A DNA stretch of 64,000 nucleotides from Bryobacterales bacterium (GCA_020846745.1 JADLDI010000057.1:32698-96697), one strand, 5' to 3'; numbered from the stretch's first letter, positions 8,382 to 18,858 are shown. Numbers and translations: made by a program. Notes: generated by a model from the sequence alone, not told the origin.

Positions 8382-9401
8382 ATGCACCGCATCTATCGCC
8401 GCATAATCACCATCGCGCTCCTCATTGCCGCCATTCTCCTGATAGGAACGGTTGGCTTTGTCGTCATTGCGGACTACCCTGTCTTTGATGCCTTCTACAT
8501 GTCGGTCATCACCATCACGACCGTCGGCTACCTCGAAGTCCACCCGCTCACGACGGCGGGGCGTGTCTTCAATTCCATCCTCCTCCTCATCGGCGTCACG
8601 GCCATGTTCTACTCCGTCGGGGTCATCACGCAGACGGTGCTTGAAACCCAGTTCTCCGATTTTTTCGCCAAACGGCGGACTCGCAAGATGATCGATCAGT
8701 TGAATAACCACTACATTCTTTGCGGATTTGGACGTGTCGGCCGCGGCGCCGCGGCTGAACTGCAGCGCAGCGGTGTTCCGTTTGTCGTAATGGACCGCAA
8801 TGAAGACCGGGTCGAACGGGCGATGCGAGGCGGCATGCTGGCGGTGTTGGCGGATGCGACTCAGGACGAGCACCTCAACGACGTCGGCATTAAGCGTGCC
8901 CGCGGACTGGTGGCCGCCCTGGCCACCGACGCCGACAATCTCTTCCTGATCCTTTCCGCCAAAAACCTCAATCCGAACATTCGGGTCTCGACGCGCGTCG
9001 GCGAAGAAGCGTCGGAAACAAAGATGCGCCGCGCCGGGGCCGACGCGGTTTACATGCCCTACTCCACCGCCGGCTATCGCCTCGCCCAATCGATCCTGCG
9101 CCCGCACGTGTTCGAATTCCTCGACGTTACTTCCACGGCAACCGCCATCGGCATGAACGTGGGTATTGAGCAGATTGAAATCACGCCGTCCAGTTCGGTG
9201 GCCGGCAAGTCGCTTGCGGAACTCAAACTGCGGACACTGCTTGGCATTATCGTCCTTGCTATCCGCCGCCGCTCCGGCCAGATGGAGTTCAACCCGGCCG
9301 CTGAAGCCGTCCCCAATCCCGGCGACTTCCTCATCGTGATGGGCTCGGCTGAAGATGTCAGGAAGCTTGAGACGATTGTCGCCTCCGGAACGCGCGTATG
9401 A
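8382..9401 (+). CDS. Two-TM potassium channel with RCK (TrkA-N/TrkA-C) domains
   Basis: 339 aa. TM1 spans about residues 8-30, the pore helix and filter read I-T-I-T-T-V-G-Y-L-E (about residues 43-52) and TM2 about 60-82. The filter has Leu-Glu where most channels have Gly-Asp, a variant common in bacterial members. The cytoplasmic part starts with the nucleotide-binding C-G-F-G-R-V-G of a TrkA-N (RCK) domain, followed from about residue 255 by a TrkA-C domain. It likely forms tetrameric ligand-gated K+ channels. Its stop overlaps the nnrD start (ATGA at 9398), and its first 50 bp are duplicated at 7375-7425. Confidence 0.9.
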   Translation: MHRIYRRIITIALLIAAILLIGTVGFVVIADYPVFDAFYMSVITITTVGYLEVHPLTTAGRVFNSILLLIGVTAMFYSVGVITQTVLETQFSDFFAKRRTRKMIDQLNNHYILCGFGRVGRGAAAELQRSGVPFVVMDRNEDRVERAMRGGMLAVLADATQDEHLNDVGIKRARGLVAALATDADNLFLILSAKNLNPNIRVSTRVGEEASETKMRRAGADAVYMPYSTAGYRLAQSILRPHVFEFLDVTSTATAIGMNVGIEQIEITPSSSVAGKSLAELKLRTLLGIIVLAIRRRSGQMEFNPAAEAVPNPGDFLIVMGSAEDVRKLETIVASGTRV

Positions 9402-10837
9402 AGGTCCTCACTGCGGCCGAGATGCGCGAGGTGGACCGCAAGACCGTCGAACTCGGCCTGCCCGATCCGCTTCTGATGGAGAACGCCGGTCATCGCGTGG
9501 TTGAACTCCTGGCCGAAAAGTTCGCTCCACTCTCGTCGCACCGCATTCTTATTCTCTGCGGCAAAGGCAACAACGGCGGCGATGGCTTGGTGGTCGCGCG
9601 CCAACTGATTACGCGGTTCCGCCCTGCCGCGTTGTGGGTCGTGCTGGCCGATACGCCGCCGTCCAACTTTGCTACCTTCGCCGTTACCGGCTGCCGCACC
9701 TACGCGCAGATCGAACCCGAGATGCGCACCGCCACCATCGTTGTCGATGCGTTGCTCGGCACCGGACTCACCGGCCCTCCGCGCGAGCCCTACGCCACAC
9801 TGATTGACGCAATCAACACCCGGTTCCCGTTCGCGAAAGCCGTAGCCGTCGACATCCCGTCAGGCCTGGCGTCCGACACCGCGGAAACCGGTTGGCCCCA
9901 CGCGCGCGCCGGCTACACCGTCACGTTCACGGCGCCCAAACTCAGCCAGGTGCTTCAACCGAACGCCTCCGCGTGCGGTGAACTGCACGTCGGCCAGATC
10001 GGCTCGCCCGACTCGATTCTGCCGGACCATACCATCGTCATCGAGCCTACGCTGTTCGCTCACCTATTCAAGCCGCGCCCGCTCCTGGGACATAAGGGAA
10101 CCTTCGGCCACGTGCTCGTTGTCGGCGGCGCCCCCGGCAAAGCCGGCGCGGCGTCGATGTCCGGCTTGGCCGCTCTGCGCGCCGGTGCGGGCTTGGTGAC
10201 GGTGTGCTCCTCCGAGCCGCCTCCCACGCTCGAACTCATGCACGAGCCTCTGGGCGGCCTCGATCGGCTCAAAGCGGCCGCTGAGTCGAAGACCGTCCTC
10301 GCCATCGGTCCCGGACTCGGCGTTTCGCCGGTCGTGAAGCCTTTGCTCGACTGGGCCAGGCAGCCGGTCGTCGTCGACGCCGATGGACTCAACTCGATGA
10401 ACGGACTCCCGTTCCCGGCCCGCGAAAGCATCGTCCTGACTCCCCATCCCGGTGAGATGGCGCGGCTCTGTGGAGTCTCCACCGCCGAAATCCAATCGGA
10501 CCGCCTCACTTGGGCCCGCCGCTTCGCCACAGAACATGGCGTGACCCTTGTGCTCAAGGGACGCAATACGCTGATCGCGTTCCCCGATGGCAAGCTGTAC
10601 ATCAACCCAACGGGCGGGCCCGCACTCGGCACAGGCGGCTCTGGCGACATTCTCACCGGCTTGATCGGTGGCCTTATCGCACAGTTCCCCGATCAACTGC
10701 GAACCGCTGTCGCTGCCGCCGTCTGGCTGCACGGCCGCGCGGGCGACCTTGCCGCCGCCGAGCTAACCGAGCCCTGCGTCATCGCCACCGACATTCTTCG
10801 CTACCTGCCACACGCCATCCATGACCTTCCTCACTAA
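9398..10837 (+). CDS. nnrD: Bifunctional NAD(P)H-hydrate epimerase / ADP-dependent dehydratase
   Basis: 479 aa, the usual fused length. Residues of about 1-210 are the YjeF-N epimerase domain, with CGKGNNGGDGLVVAR and DALLGTGLTG; residues of about 220-479 are the ribokinase-like dehydratase, with H-K-G-T-F-G-H-V-L-V-V-G-G, L-T-P-H-P-G-E and the catalytic GTGGSGDILTG near residue 412. The protein repairs hydrated NADH and NADPH in the cytoplasm. It overlaps the channel gene by 4 bp and tsaE by 17 bp; the nnrD-tsaE arrangement is widely conserved in bacteria. Confidence 0.95.
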   Translation: MKVLTAAEMREVDRKTVELGLPDPLLMENAGHRVVELLAEKFAPLSSHRILILCGKGNNGGDGLVVARQLITRFRPAALWVVLADTPPSNFATFAVTGCRTYAQIEPEMRTATIVVDALLGTGLTGPPREPYATLIDAINTRFPFAKAVAVDIPSGLASDTAETGWPHARAGYTVTFTAPKLSQVLQPNASACGELHVGQIGSPDSILPDHTIVIEPTLFAHLFKPRPLLGHKGTFGHVLVVGGAPGKAGAASMSGLAALRAGAGLVTVCSSEPPPTLELMHEPLGGLDRLKAAAESKTVLAIGPGLGVSPVVKPLLDWARQPVVVDADGLNSMNGLPFPARESIVLTPHPGEMARLCGVSTAEIQSDRLTWARRFATEHGVTLVLKGRNTLIAFPDGKLYINPTGGPALGTGGSGDILTGLIGGLIAQFPDQLRTAVAAAVWLHGRAGDLAAAELTEPCVIATDILRYLPHAIHDLPH

Positions 10838-11261
10838 CAGCGAAGAAGAGACAATCGAACTCGGCCGGCGCCTCGCGCGCGAAGTCCTGCCGCCGCAAGG
10901 CGTAGTCCTGCTGATCGGCAACCTTGGCGCAGGCAAAACCACACTCACCAAAGGAATCGCCGAAGCCCGCGGCGCTGTCTCGACGGAAGACGTCTCGAGC
11001 CCCACCTACACCCTCATCCACGAATACGGCGAACCGGTGTCGGTCTATCACATCGACCTCTACCGTCTCGACACCGCGGAAGAGGTCGCCACCCTAGGCC
11101 TCGACGAAATCTTCGACCGCGATGCGCTAGTCCTCATCGAATGGGGCGAGCGCTTCCCTCAACTCTTTCCGCCGAACACCATCCGCATTGAACTGGAACG
11201 CACTTTCCCGGACGGGCGCAGGATTGTCGTCAGCGGCCTGCCCGGAACCGGGCCAAGCTAA
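10821..11261 (+). CDS. tsaE: tRNA threonylcarbamoyladenosine biosynthesis ATPase TsaE
   Basis: 146 aa. The Walker A motif GNLGAGKTTLTKG lies near residue 34, followed by the TsaE blocks S-S-P-T-Y-T-L-I-H-E-Y (residues of about 54-64), Y-H-I-D-L-Y-R-L and the late L-I-E-W-G-E-R. TsaE is the ATPase that resets the TsaB-TsaD complex making t6A37 in ANN-decoding tRNAs. Its start lies within the nnrD end, so the pair is translationally coupled. Confidence 0.94.
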   Translation: MTFLTNSEEETIELGRRLAREVLPPQGVVLLIGNLGAGKTTLTKGIAEARGAVSTEDVSSPTYTLIHEYGEPVSVYHIDLYRLDTAEEVATLGLDEIFDRDALVLIEWGERFPQLFPPNTIRIELERTFPDGRRIVVSGLPGTGPS

Positions 11262-11279
11262 ACCGAAGCCAAACCGAAG

Positions 11280-12527
11280 CTAAACCTCCTTCGCTCCCTT
11301 AATCACCGCGGCAATATCCTTGATCCCTACGCCAGGACCCGCCGGCACCGACATCTTTCCATCCTTCACCGTGATTGCCGGTTCGAACCACTGTGCGTAC
11401 TTCTCCTGTCCCAGCTTGTACTCCTGATACTTGCCCGGGTCGCGGATCACGCTCGCAAAGTGCAGCATGTATACGTACCCGAACCCGCCCGAGATATGCA
11501 CCGTCGTCGGCATGTTCGCCACATCGGCCATCTTCGCCACGCGCATAGACCGTACCATGCCGCCGTAGTAGTGCAAATCCGGTTGAACAATATCCACCGC
11601 CCGATTCGCGATCATCCAACGGAACCGCCAGTCCGAATACTCCTGCTCGCCGCCGGCCACGGGAATCGTCAGCGTATCGGCCACCACCTTCGTATCTTCC
11701 AGATGGTCGAATGGACAGGGCTCCTCAAAGTAGACCGCTTTGATATCTTCGAGCATCCGGCCGACCTTGATCGCTTGTGGCGGATCGTATGAGCTGTTCG
11801 AATCCGCGTGGATATCGAAGTCGTCGCCAAACGTCTTCCGCACCAGCGGAATCAGCGTCTCGGTCCGGCCGGGCATCGCGTCCGCGTTGCGGCTCATCCG
11901 TCCGCCTACGCGGAACTTCAGCGCTTTTGAACCCGACTCGGCCACCAGCTTCTTCAGGTGCTCAATCTCCTGCTCGGGCGTCGTATCGCGCCTTCCGCTG
12001 GCCGTATAGATCGGGATCTCCTTGCGTCGCACATCGCCAAACAGCGCGCCCATCGGCTTTTTCGCGATCCGCCCCAGCATGTCCAGAATCGCGAACTCCA
12101 CCCACGCGTGCGGCGACCACAAGGCGATCCCGTACAGCTTGTAGTTGTCCTTATAGCGGTACAGCTCCCACAGCAGATTCTCGAGGTCCCGCGCATCTTT
12201 GCCGATGAAGAAGGGGACGATCAGATCCTGCAGGATCTTCGCGAGATACTCCGGCCGCGGCGGGTTCGGCAGGGACAAACCCTCGGCCCCGTCTTTTGAC
12301 CGCACGTGGACAAAGAACTCCTTGTCCTTCTTGAGCAGCTTGATCGACTCGATGACGACCGGCGACGTGATGCCGTCGAGCTTCAACACCGGTTGTGACG
12401 CCGCTTTATCCAGTTCTTCGACGGGCGGTCCGGCGGCAGCCTTGGCGCTGGCGGTGGTTTTTGAAGACGAGCAGCTCAGGGCGGCGGTCCCGAACCCGGC
12501 TGCGGCGAGAAGTCGGCGGCGATTCAT
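11280..12527 (-). CDS. Exported mandelate racemase/muconate-lactonizing-type enolase-superfamily protein
   Basis: 415 aa from the ATG at 12527 (an ATG at 12533 is also possible). The N-terminus MNRRRLLAAAGFGTAALSC is a Tat-like signal with a cysteine that could make it a lipoprotein. The C-terminal barrel has metal ligands in D-I-H-A-D-S-N-S, Y-F-E-E-P and G-G-E-Q-E-Y, a K-F-R motif in place of K-x-K on strand 2, and H-I-S-G-G-F near the end. These place it in the MR-like branch of the enolase superfamily; substrate unknown. The frame stays open upstream through the tandem repeat at 12568-12652, but those residues (CSIGGRSIGG-like) look like translated repeat. Confidence 0.8.
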   Translation of the reverse strand: MNRRRLLAAAGFGTAALSCSSSKTTASAKAAAGPPVEELDKAASQPVLKLDGITSPVVIESIKLLKKDKEFFVHVRSKDGAEGLSLPNPPRPEYLAKILQDLIVPFFIGKDARDLENLLWELYRYKDNYKLYGIALWSPHAWVEFAILDMLGRIAKKPMGALFGDVRRKEIPIYTASGRRDTTPEQEIEHLKKLVAESGSKALKFRVGGRMSRNADAMPGRTETLIPLVRKTFGDDFDIHADSNSSYDPPQAIKVGRMLEDIKAVYFEEPCPFDHLEDTKVVADTLTIPVAGGEQEYSDWRFRWMIANRAVDIVQPDLHYYGGMVRSMRVAKMADVANMPTTVHISGGFGYVYMLHFASVIRDPGKYQEYKLGQEKYAQWFEPAITVKDGKMSVPAGPGVGIKDIAAVIKGAKEV

Positions 12528-12567
12528 CGACATGGTGAAAACCATTGTAGGTCCGCTGCCTGCCCCA

Positions 12568-12652
12568 TCGTGCATCCCCCAATGCTGCGTCCCCCCAATG
12601 CTGCATCCCCCCATGCTGCATCCCCCAATGCTGCGTCCCCCAATGCTGCATC
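12568..12652. repeat. Imperfect 15-16 bp tandem repeat, about five units
   Basis: The unit is approximately CCCCCAATGCTGCRT, repeated about five times with small length changes (15 or 16 bp) and occasional substitution. It sits between the small gene ending at 12703 and the start of the exported MR-type gene, in the latter's untranslated leader. It has no inverted symmetry. The slight length variation suggests slippage. Confidence 0.8.
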
Positions 12653-12702
12653 GACGCCAGGATGTTCGCAGTTGCCTCCGAGTTCTCGGCGTGCTTAGAC
12701 CG

Positions 12703-12909
12703 TCAAGCCCCCAAGTGCCGCATACGCCCCGCCCATCGCAAAAACCGGAACAAGTCCGCGCGGTGCACCCAGACAAACGCCCAAAACTCCCGAAAGCCGA
12801 TCCCGTCGGCGTGCACGCCCCAATACGTCTCCATGCGCCATCGCAGATATGGACTACGCCACGGCCTCAGCCGGTAGCCCTTCGTCGCACGCCACAAAAA
12901 ACCGATCAC
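12703..12909 (-). CDS. Small conserved-looking hypothetical protein (68 aa)
   Basis: GTG start at 12909, only 6 bp after the stop of the upstream VWA gene. The protein is rich in Trp, Arg and aromatic residues: W-R-A-T-K-G-Y-R-L-R-P-W-R-S-P-Y-L-R-W-R near the start, then a second aromatic helix (REFWAFVWVHRADLF). There is no signal or transmembrane helix. The composition is far from random for a GC-rich antisense frame, and no better frame competes here, so I take it as real. Function unknown. Confidence 0.55.
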   Translation of the reverse strand: MIGFLWRATKGYRLRPWRSPYLRWRMETYWGVHADGIGFREFWAFVWVHRADLFRFLRWAGRMRHLGA

Positions 12910-12915
12910 AGTCGC

Positions 12916-13950
12916 TTATCGCAGGGAATTCGTCGCCGGCGCCAGTTGCGTCGGCGGCTTCTGATCTTTCGTCGCGTAATAGCCCGACCGTGTCCGCACC
13001 GTCGGCCGGTTCGGACCTTTCGCGTTCACCTGGATCCGCCGGTAGCTGCCGTCGAGCGCCTGCTCGCTCGGCGAATACGCCAGGATGTACTGGTTCCGGA
13101 TCTCATGGGCCACCTGCGAAGCGAGTTGGTCCATGTCCGTGACCTCTTTGGGGATGTACGAAGCGCCGCCCGATGCATCGGCCAGAGCCTTTAGCGCCCG
13201 TTGCGCCCGCTTGGCCTTGCCGCGCTCTTCCTCATGCAGCAGCCCGATCGTATAGACCAGAACTTCAGTCTGCTGAGCCTTCGCCACCAGCTTCTCCAGG
13301 GTGTTTACGGCCGAACTGGTGTTATCGTCGCCGTCGGTCACCACCAGCAGAATCTTCTTATCCTTCTTACCCTTCTCTTTCAGGTAATCGATCGACATCG
13401 ACACGGCATCGCGCATCGCCGTTCCGCCGCGCGAATCGATCCGCGTCAGCGCCTCTTCCAGCTTCTTCTGGTCCGAGGTAAACGGCTGATCGAGGAAAGC
13501 CTCGTCGTTGAAGTTGACGATGAACACCTCGTCCTGCGGGTTCGATTCTTTCACCAGCCGCAACGCCGCGGTCGCCACCTGTTTGCGCTTGTCGCGCATG
13601 CTGCCGCTGTTATCGATAATCAATCCAAGCGACACCGGAACGTCTTCACGACGGAAGACCTTGATCGGCTGCGGAGCGCCGTTCTCGAGAACGGTAAAGG
13701 CGTCCTTGGGTAAATCGGTAATCAACTTGCCATTCCGGTCGGCTACCGTCGCGTGCAGCAGCACCAGCCGTGTGTCGGTACGGAACACGGCATCGCTTTG
13801 CTCGGTGTCTTGTTTCGGGGCTTCTCCTCCAGGCTTCGCTTCTCCCCCAGGCTTCGCCGGCGCAGCGGGCTTTGCTTGTTCTTGTGCGCCGAGGCTCACC
13901 GCGGTGGCCGCCAGCACAACGAGTGCGGTCGCTTTATTGAGTCGGTGCAT
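12916..13950 (-). CDS. Secreted VWA-domain protein, acidobacterial TIGR03436 type (copy 2)
   Basis: 344 aa with a signal peptide (residues 1-22) and a Pro/Lys/Gly-rich linker containing two near-identical K-P-G-G-E-A repeats. An Ig-like strand block (V-L-L-H-A-T-V-A-D-R-N-G-K) precedes the VWA domain, which carries the full MIDAS: D-N-S-G-S, a Thr in R-G-G-T-A-M-R-D and D-G-D-D-N-T-S. The C-terminus holds the acidobacterial finishing block Y-I-L-A-Y-S-P and Y-Y-A-T. Inference: extracytoplasmic metal-dependent protein binding. Its start overlaps the upstream VWA gene end by 17 bp. Confidence 0.88.
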   Translation of the reverse strand: MHRLNKATALVVLAATAVSLGAQEQAKPAAPAKPGGEAKPGGEAPKQDTEQSDAVFRTDTRLVLLHATVADRNGKLITDLPKDAFTVLENGAPQPIKVFRREDVPVSLGLIIDNSGSMRDKRKQVATAALRLVKESNPQDEVFIVNFNDEAFLDQPFTSDQKKLEEALTRIDSRGGTAMRDAVSMSIDYLKEKGKKDKKILLVVTDGDDNTSSAVNTLEKLVAKAQQTEVLVYTIGLLHEEERGKAKRAQRALKALADASGGASYIPKEVTDMDQLASQVAHEIRNQYILAYSPSEQALDGSYRRIQVNAKGPNRPTVRTRSGYYATKDQKPPTQLAPATNSLR

Positions 13951-14938
13951 AGTACCCCGTCCGATAATACGCGCGAAGCGGCGGCAACCCTCGCGGCTGC
14001 ACCAGTTTCACTTCCACGCGGCGGTATTTGCCATCCTTCTGGAGGTTCGAGGGCGAATACCCCAGAACGTACTGACTTCTCAATTCCACCCCAATCTTTG
14101 CCGCCACGTCCGGCAGCTCGTTCAAATTGTCGATCGGAAAGTGCCGGCCGCCGGTCTGTTCGGCGATCTCGGTCAACAATCCCGGCCCGGCCAGTTCTTC
14201 CGCGGTCCGCCCACGCCCGGCGACCTGCTCAAAGATGCCGATCGCATACACTTGGACGTCAGCCTCGCGCACCAGGTTCTTGATTTCGCTTTCCGTATAC
14301 CGGCTCGAATTGTCGCCACCGTCTGAGAGCACCAGAATCGCCTTCCGCGGGTTGCGGGCCTTCTTCATCTGATTCATTGCAAGATAAAGGCCATCGAGCA
14401 GCGCGGTTCGGCCCTTCGCCTGCGTGAATGCCAACCGGTTCTGGATCTCTTCCGTATTCGTGGTCCAGGGGATCACCAGTTCGGGCCGTTCGTTGAACTG
14501 AACCAGGAAAAACTCGTCCTCCGGGTTCGCCGTCTTGAAAAACTGCGCCGCCGCCTGCCGCGAACGGTTCAATTTATTACCCATGCTGCCGCTGACGTCG
14601 AACACGAGACCGATCGAGAGCGGCGCTTCCTCCGACGTGAACGACACGATCTGTTGCTCGGTCTTGTCCTCGAACAACCGGAAATGTTCGCGCTCCATCC
14701 CCGTTACTACCTGGTTGAGCGGAGTGGTCACGGTGACGTTGATTTGGACCAGCGTCGTATCCACTCGGATGTTCGGGGATTTGCGGTCTTTCGGAGCGTC
14801 CGGATCCGCCGGCCTGGCCCGCGGCTCGATGTTCACACGAGGCTGTGGTCCCGCTTGCTTTTTCTCATTGTCTCCGGCAATAAGTCCATTGCCTACAACG
14901 AGAAAGAAAGCTCCTACGAGTGCCCAGACCTTCCTCAT
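13934..14938 (-). CDS. Secreted VWA-domain protein, acidobacterial TIGR03436 type (copy 1)
   Basis: 334 aa from the ATG at 14938, which has GGAAGG 8 nt upstream and opens a signal peptide (MRKVWALVGAFFLVVGNGLIAG). The longer reading to 15124 runs into the divergent kdsB region and is rejected. The VWA domain has D-V-S-G-S-M, a Thr in K-G-R-T-A-L-L-D and D-G-G-D-N-S-S as MIDAS residues, preceded by a strand block (Q-I-N-V-T-V-T) and followed by Y-V-L-G-Y-S-P and Y-R-T-G-Y-Y. It is paralogous to the next gene and co-transcribed with it. Confidence 0.88.
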   Translation of the reverse strand: MRKVWALVGAFFLVVGNGLIAGDNEKKQAGPQPRVNIEPRARPADPDAPKDRKSPNIRVDTTLVQINVTVTTPLNQVVTGMEREHFRLFEDKTEQQIVSFTSEEAPLSIGLVFDVSGSMGNKLNRSRQAAAQFFKTANPEDEFFLVQFNERPELVIPWTTNTEEIQNRLAFTQAKGRTALLDGLYLAMNQMKKARNPRKAILVLSDGGDNSSRYTESEIKNLVREADVQVYAIGIFEQVAGRGRTAEELAGPGLLTEIAEQTGGRHFPIDNLNELPDVAAKIGVELRSQYVLGYSPSNLQKDGKYRRVEVKLVQPRGLPPLRAYYRTGYYAPTQ

Positions 14939-15001
14939 TGTCACCTTCCCGGCCGCGCCATCCCAAGTATAACATGTGCCCTTTTTGTGGTATGCTTGAA
15001 C

Positions 15002-15745
15002 GTGCCCGCCAGAGTTCTGGGTGTCATTCCTGCCCGGTTCCAGTCGTCGCGCTTCCCCGGAAAAGCCCTTGCCCTTCTTGCCGGAAAACCGATTATTCAG
15101 CATGTCTTTGAACGTGCGTCGCATTCCAGATACCTTTCTGACGTTTTAATCGCGACCGACGACCATAGGATTTTCGACGCCTGTCGTAAATTCGGTGCGA
15201 ACGTTCGCCTCACCCGGCCTGACCACCCTTCCGGCACCGACCGTGTAGCCGAAGTGGCCTCCGCTTACCACTCCTCCGTGGTGGTTAATATTCAGGGGGA
15301 CGAACCGCTGATCGACCCCGCCGCGATCGACGCCGCGGTGCTGGCGCTGCTCGACGACCCCGAACTCCCGATGAGCACGCTCATGAAGCGGATTGAGTTC
15401 GTTGACGAAATCACCAACCCCAACGTCGTGAAGGTCGTTTGCGATCTCCGCGGCAACGCAATCTACTTCTCGCGTAACCCCATTCCCTACAATCGGTCGG
15501 GTGGCGCGGAGTACTTTAAACACGTCGGGCTGTACGTTTACCAGCGGGAATTTTTACTGGGCTATTCGTCTTTACCGGTCGGACCACTCGAAAAGATCGA
15601 GTGCCTGGAACAGATGCGAGCATTGGAAAATGGGTATTCGATTCGGGTCGTCGAAACCGGCTACGAATCGCTGGGTGTGGATACGCCCGAGGATCTCGAA
15701 ACCGTAGCGCGGCTCTTCAAGGTCGCTGCGCCAAGCAATGAATAG
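15002..15745 (+). CDS. kdsB: 3-deoxy-manno-octulosonate (CMP-Kdo) cytidylyltransferase
   Basis: 247 aa from the GTG at 15002; this start puts the nucleotide-binding motif V-I-P-A-R-F-x-S-x-R-F-P-G-K at residues 7-20 and gives the family length. Other hallmarks are A-T-D-D-H, S-G-T-D-R-V-A-E, V-N-I-Q-G-D-E-P and the late E-S-L-G-V-D-T-P-E-D-L. The cytoplasmic enzyme activates Kdo with CTP for lipopolysaccharide core synthesis. It heads kdsB-pyrG-kdsA, where PyrG supplies the CTP and KdsA makes Kdo-8-phosphate. It is divergent from the VWA genes across about 60 bp. Confidence 0.95.
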   Translation: MPARVLGVIPARFQSSRFPGKALALLAGKPIIQHVFERASHSRYLSDVLIATDDHRIFDACRKFGANVRLTRPDHPSGTDRVAEVASAYHSSVVVNIQGDEPLIDPAAIDAAVLALLDDPELPMSTLMKRIEFVDEITNPNVVKVVCDLRGNAIYFSRNPIPYNRSGGAEYFKHVGLYVYQREFLLGYSSLPVGPLEKIECLEQMRALENGYSIRVVETGYESLGVDTPEDLETVARLFKVAAPSNE

Positions 15746-15763
15746 GGCGGAAGAAACGTAAGG

Positions 15764-17423
<1,660 letters not shown>

Positions 17424-17434
<11 letters not shown>

Positions 17435-18200
17435 CGAGCTGCTGCTGATCGCCGGACCCTGCGTCATCGAGTCGGAACAGCACGTCCATCTTCTAGCGGA
17501 ACGTCTCAAAGCCGTCGCGCCTCATTTCTACTTCAAGGCGTCATTCGATAAGGCCAACCGTTCCAGCGTCTCCTCCTATCGCGGACCCGGCCTCACCGAG
17601 GGCCTGAGAATTCTCGCCACCCTGAAGAACCAAGGCTTCCGCATCCTCACCGACATTCACGAGCCCGCCCAAGCCGAACCCGCCGCCCAAGTCTGCGATG
17701 TCCTCCAAATCCCCGCCTTCCTCTGCCGCCAGACGGACCTGCTCGTCGCCGCCGGCCGCACAGGCCGCATCGTCAACATCAAGAAAGGACAATTCGTAGC
17801 CCCGCACGACATCGGCCACGCCGCCGACAAAGTAGCCTCCACCGGCAACACCAACATCTGGCTTACCGAACGCGGCACGACGTTTGGCTACAACAACCTG
17901 GTGGTCGACATGCGGGGCCTCGTCATCATGAAGCGCTTCGGCTATCCCGTAATCTTCGACGCCACCCACAGCGTCCAGTTGCCGGGCGCGGCGGGACAGG
18001 CTTCGTCAGGCCAACCCGAATTCATCGAACCACTGGCACGCGCGGCGGTAGCCGCCGGCGCCGATGGCCTTTTTGTCGAAGTCCACGAAAACCCACCCAA
18101 AGCGCTATCCGACGGCGCCAACGCTCTCCACCTGGACAAGCTCCCAGGCCTCTATTCCCGCCTCACCGCCCTCCACAACCTGATCGCCGCTTGGCCGTAG
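17424..18200 (+). CDS. kdsA: 3-deoxy-8-phosphooctulonate (Kdo-8-P) synthase
   Basis: 258 aa from the ATG at 17424, which lies 11 bp inside the pyrG end. Family blocks: I-A-G-P-C-V-I-E-S at the start, [12 protein letters not shown], the G-Q-F-V-A-P-H-D loop, T-E-R-G-T-x-F-G-Y-N-N-L and the late F-D-A-T-H-S-V-Q. It condenses arabinose-5-phosphate with phosphoenolpyruvate in the cytoplasm. It lacks the conserved metal-binding Cys in the first block (I-A-G-P-C is present, so the metal-dependent form is possible); I did not resolve class I versus class II. Confidence 0.94.
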
Positions 18201-18262
18201 GTGGCCCAAGACCAAATTGCCGGGATGGGTTATCCGGCCGCGCTTTGCCTTCCGCTGATGCG

Positions 18263-18688
18263 TCACGCCATGAATATTTCCGCAGGAACGCGGAAGTGTC
18301 CGGCCAAACGCTGCGCCAAATCCCAACTGATCTTGCGCCGCCCGTTCAGGATCTCCGTCGTCAGCCCCTTATTGCCAACGACGGGCCAAACATCCTTATG
18401 GCGGAGACCTCGGTCTTCCATCAGCGCTTTAAGCGCTTCATGCGGCGCGACTGCCGGGAACCGGTAATGCCGTTCTTCGAAATCGGATATGACGATACCC
18501 AGAAGTTCGGCGAAAGCGCTTTCCTCGGGGGTCAGCCCGGCCTCTTCCTCCCGTTCATCGAGCGCCAGTAGGATCTTCGTCAACCGTTCATTGTCACCTT
18601 CCGTTTTGGGCGGAATCGGCAATGCGGCCGCTATCAATTGCACGTATCTCTCGGGGTTGATCCGTTTCCGGTTTACTCTCGACGGCAT
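18263..18688 (-). CDS. HigA-like XRE-family antitoxin, without an intact toxin
   Basis: 141 aa from the ATG at 18688, which shares its A with the stop of the upstream higB remnant (TAATG); an ATG at 18697 is the alternative. A helical N-terminal half with an acidic E-R-E-E-E-A-G-L-T stretch is followed by a helix-turn-helix at about residues 90-135 (ALKALMEDRGLRHKDVWPVVG, with the recognition helix in LTTEILNGRRKIS). The layout matches long HigA-type antitoxins. Because higB is truncated, this is now an orphan antitoxin that could still act as a repressor. Confidence 0.8.
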   Translation of the reverse strand: MPSRVNRKRINPERYVQLIAAALPIPPKTEGDNERLTKILLALDEREEEAGLTPEESAFAELLGIVISDFEERHYRFPAVAPHEALKALMEDRGLRHKDVWPVVGNKGLTTEILNGRRKISWDLAQRLAGHFRVPAEIFMA

Positions 18689-18810
18689 TACTTCCATTCC
18701 CCTTTCGAATACTCTTCATGCGTCATGATGTGCAGGACGAAAGCCTTCTGCATCTGGAAGTTGACACGCGCAATCAGGCGGTATTTACAAATTGTAAACA
18801 AAGAGGTCGA
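18688..18810 (-). pseudogene. Truncated higB toxin remnant (C-terminal part only)
   Basis: In frame with the TAA at 18688-18690, the minus strand reads F-T-I-C-K-Y-R-L-I-A-R-V-N-F-Q, then A-F-V-L-H-I-M-T-H-E-E-Y. This matches the last third of HigB toxins (Y-R-L-I-V-x-I-N, then T-H-x-E-Y). No start codon and no N-terminal HigB half exist: the frame meets a TAG at 18874-18876 without an initiator, and the region runs into the leader of the TIGR03437 gene. The 5' part was probably lost by deletion. Confidence 0.7.
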
Positions 18811-18858
18811 CTGTAACCCCTTCTCCTCAACCCAACCGTAAGCTATCCTCTCCCCTGT

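Noticed and set aside
8166..9107. 313-aa minus-strand frame
   Set aside because: Antisense to the K+ channel, which has clear TrkA and filter motifs.
12199..13194. 331-aa plus-strand frame
   Set aside because: Antisense shadow spanning three minus-strand genes and the repeat; composition is low complexity.
14939..15124. N-terminal extension of the VWA gene
   Set aside because: It precedes the signal peptide and covers the kdsB start on the other strand.
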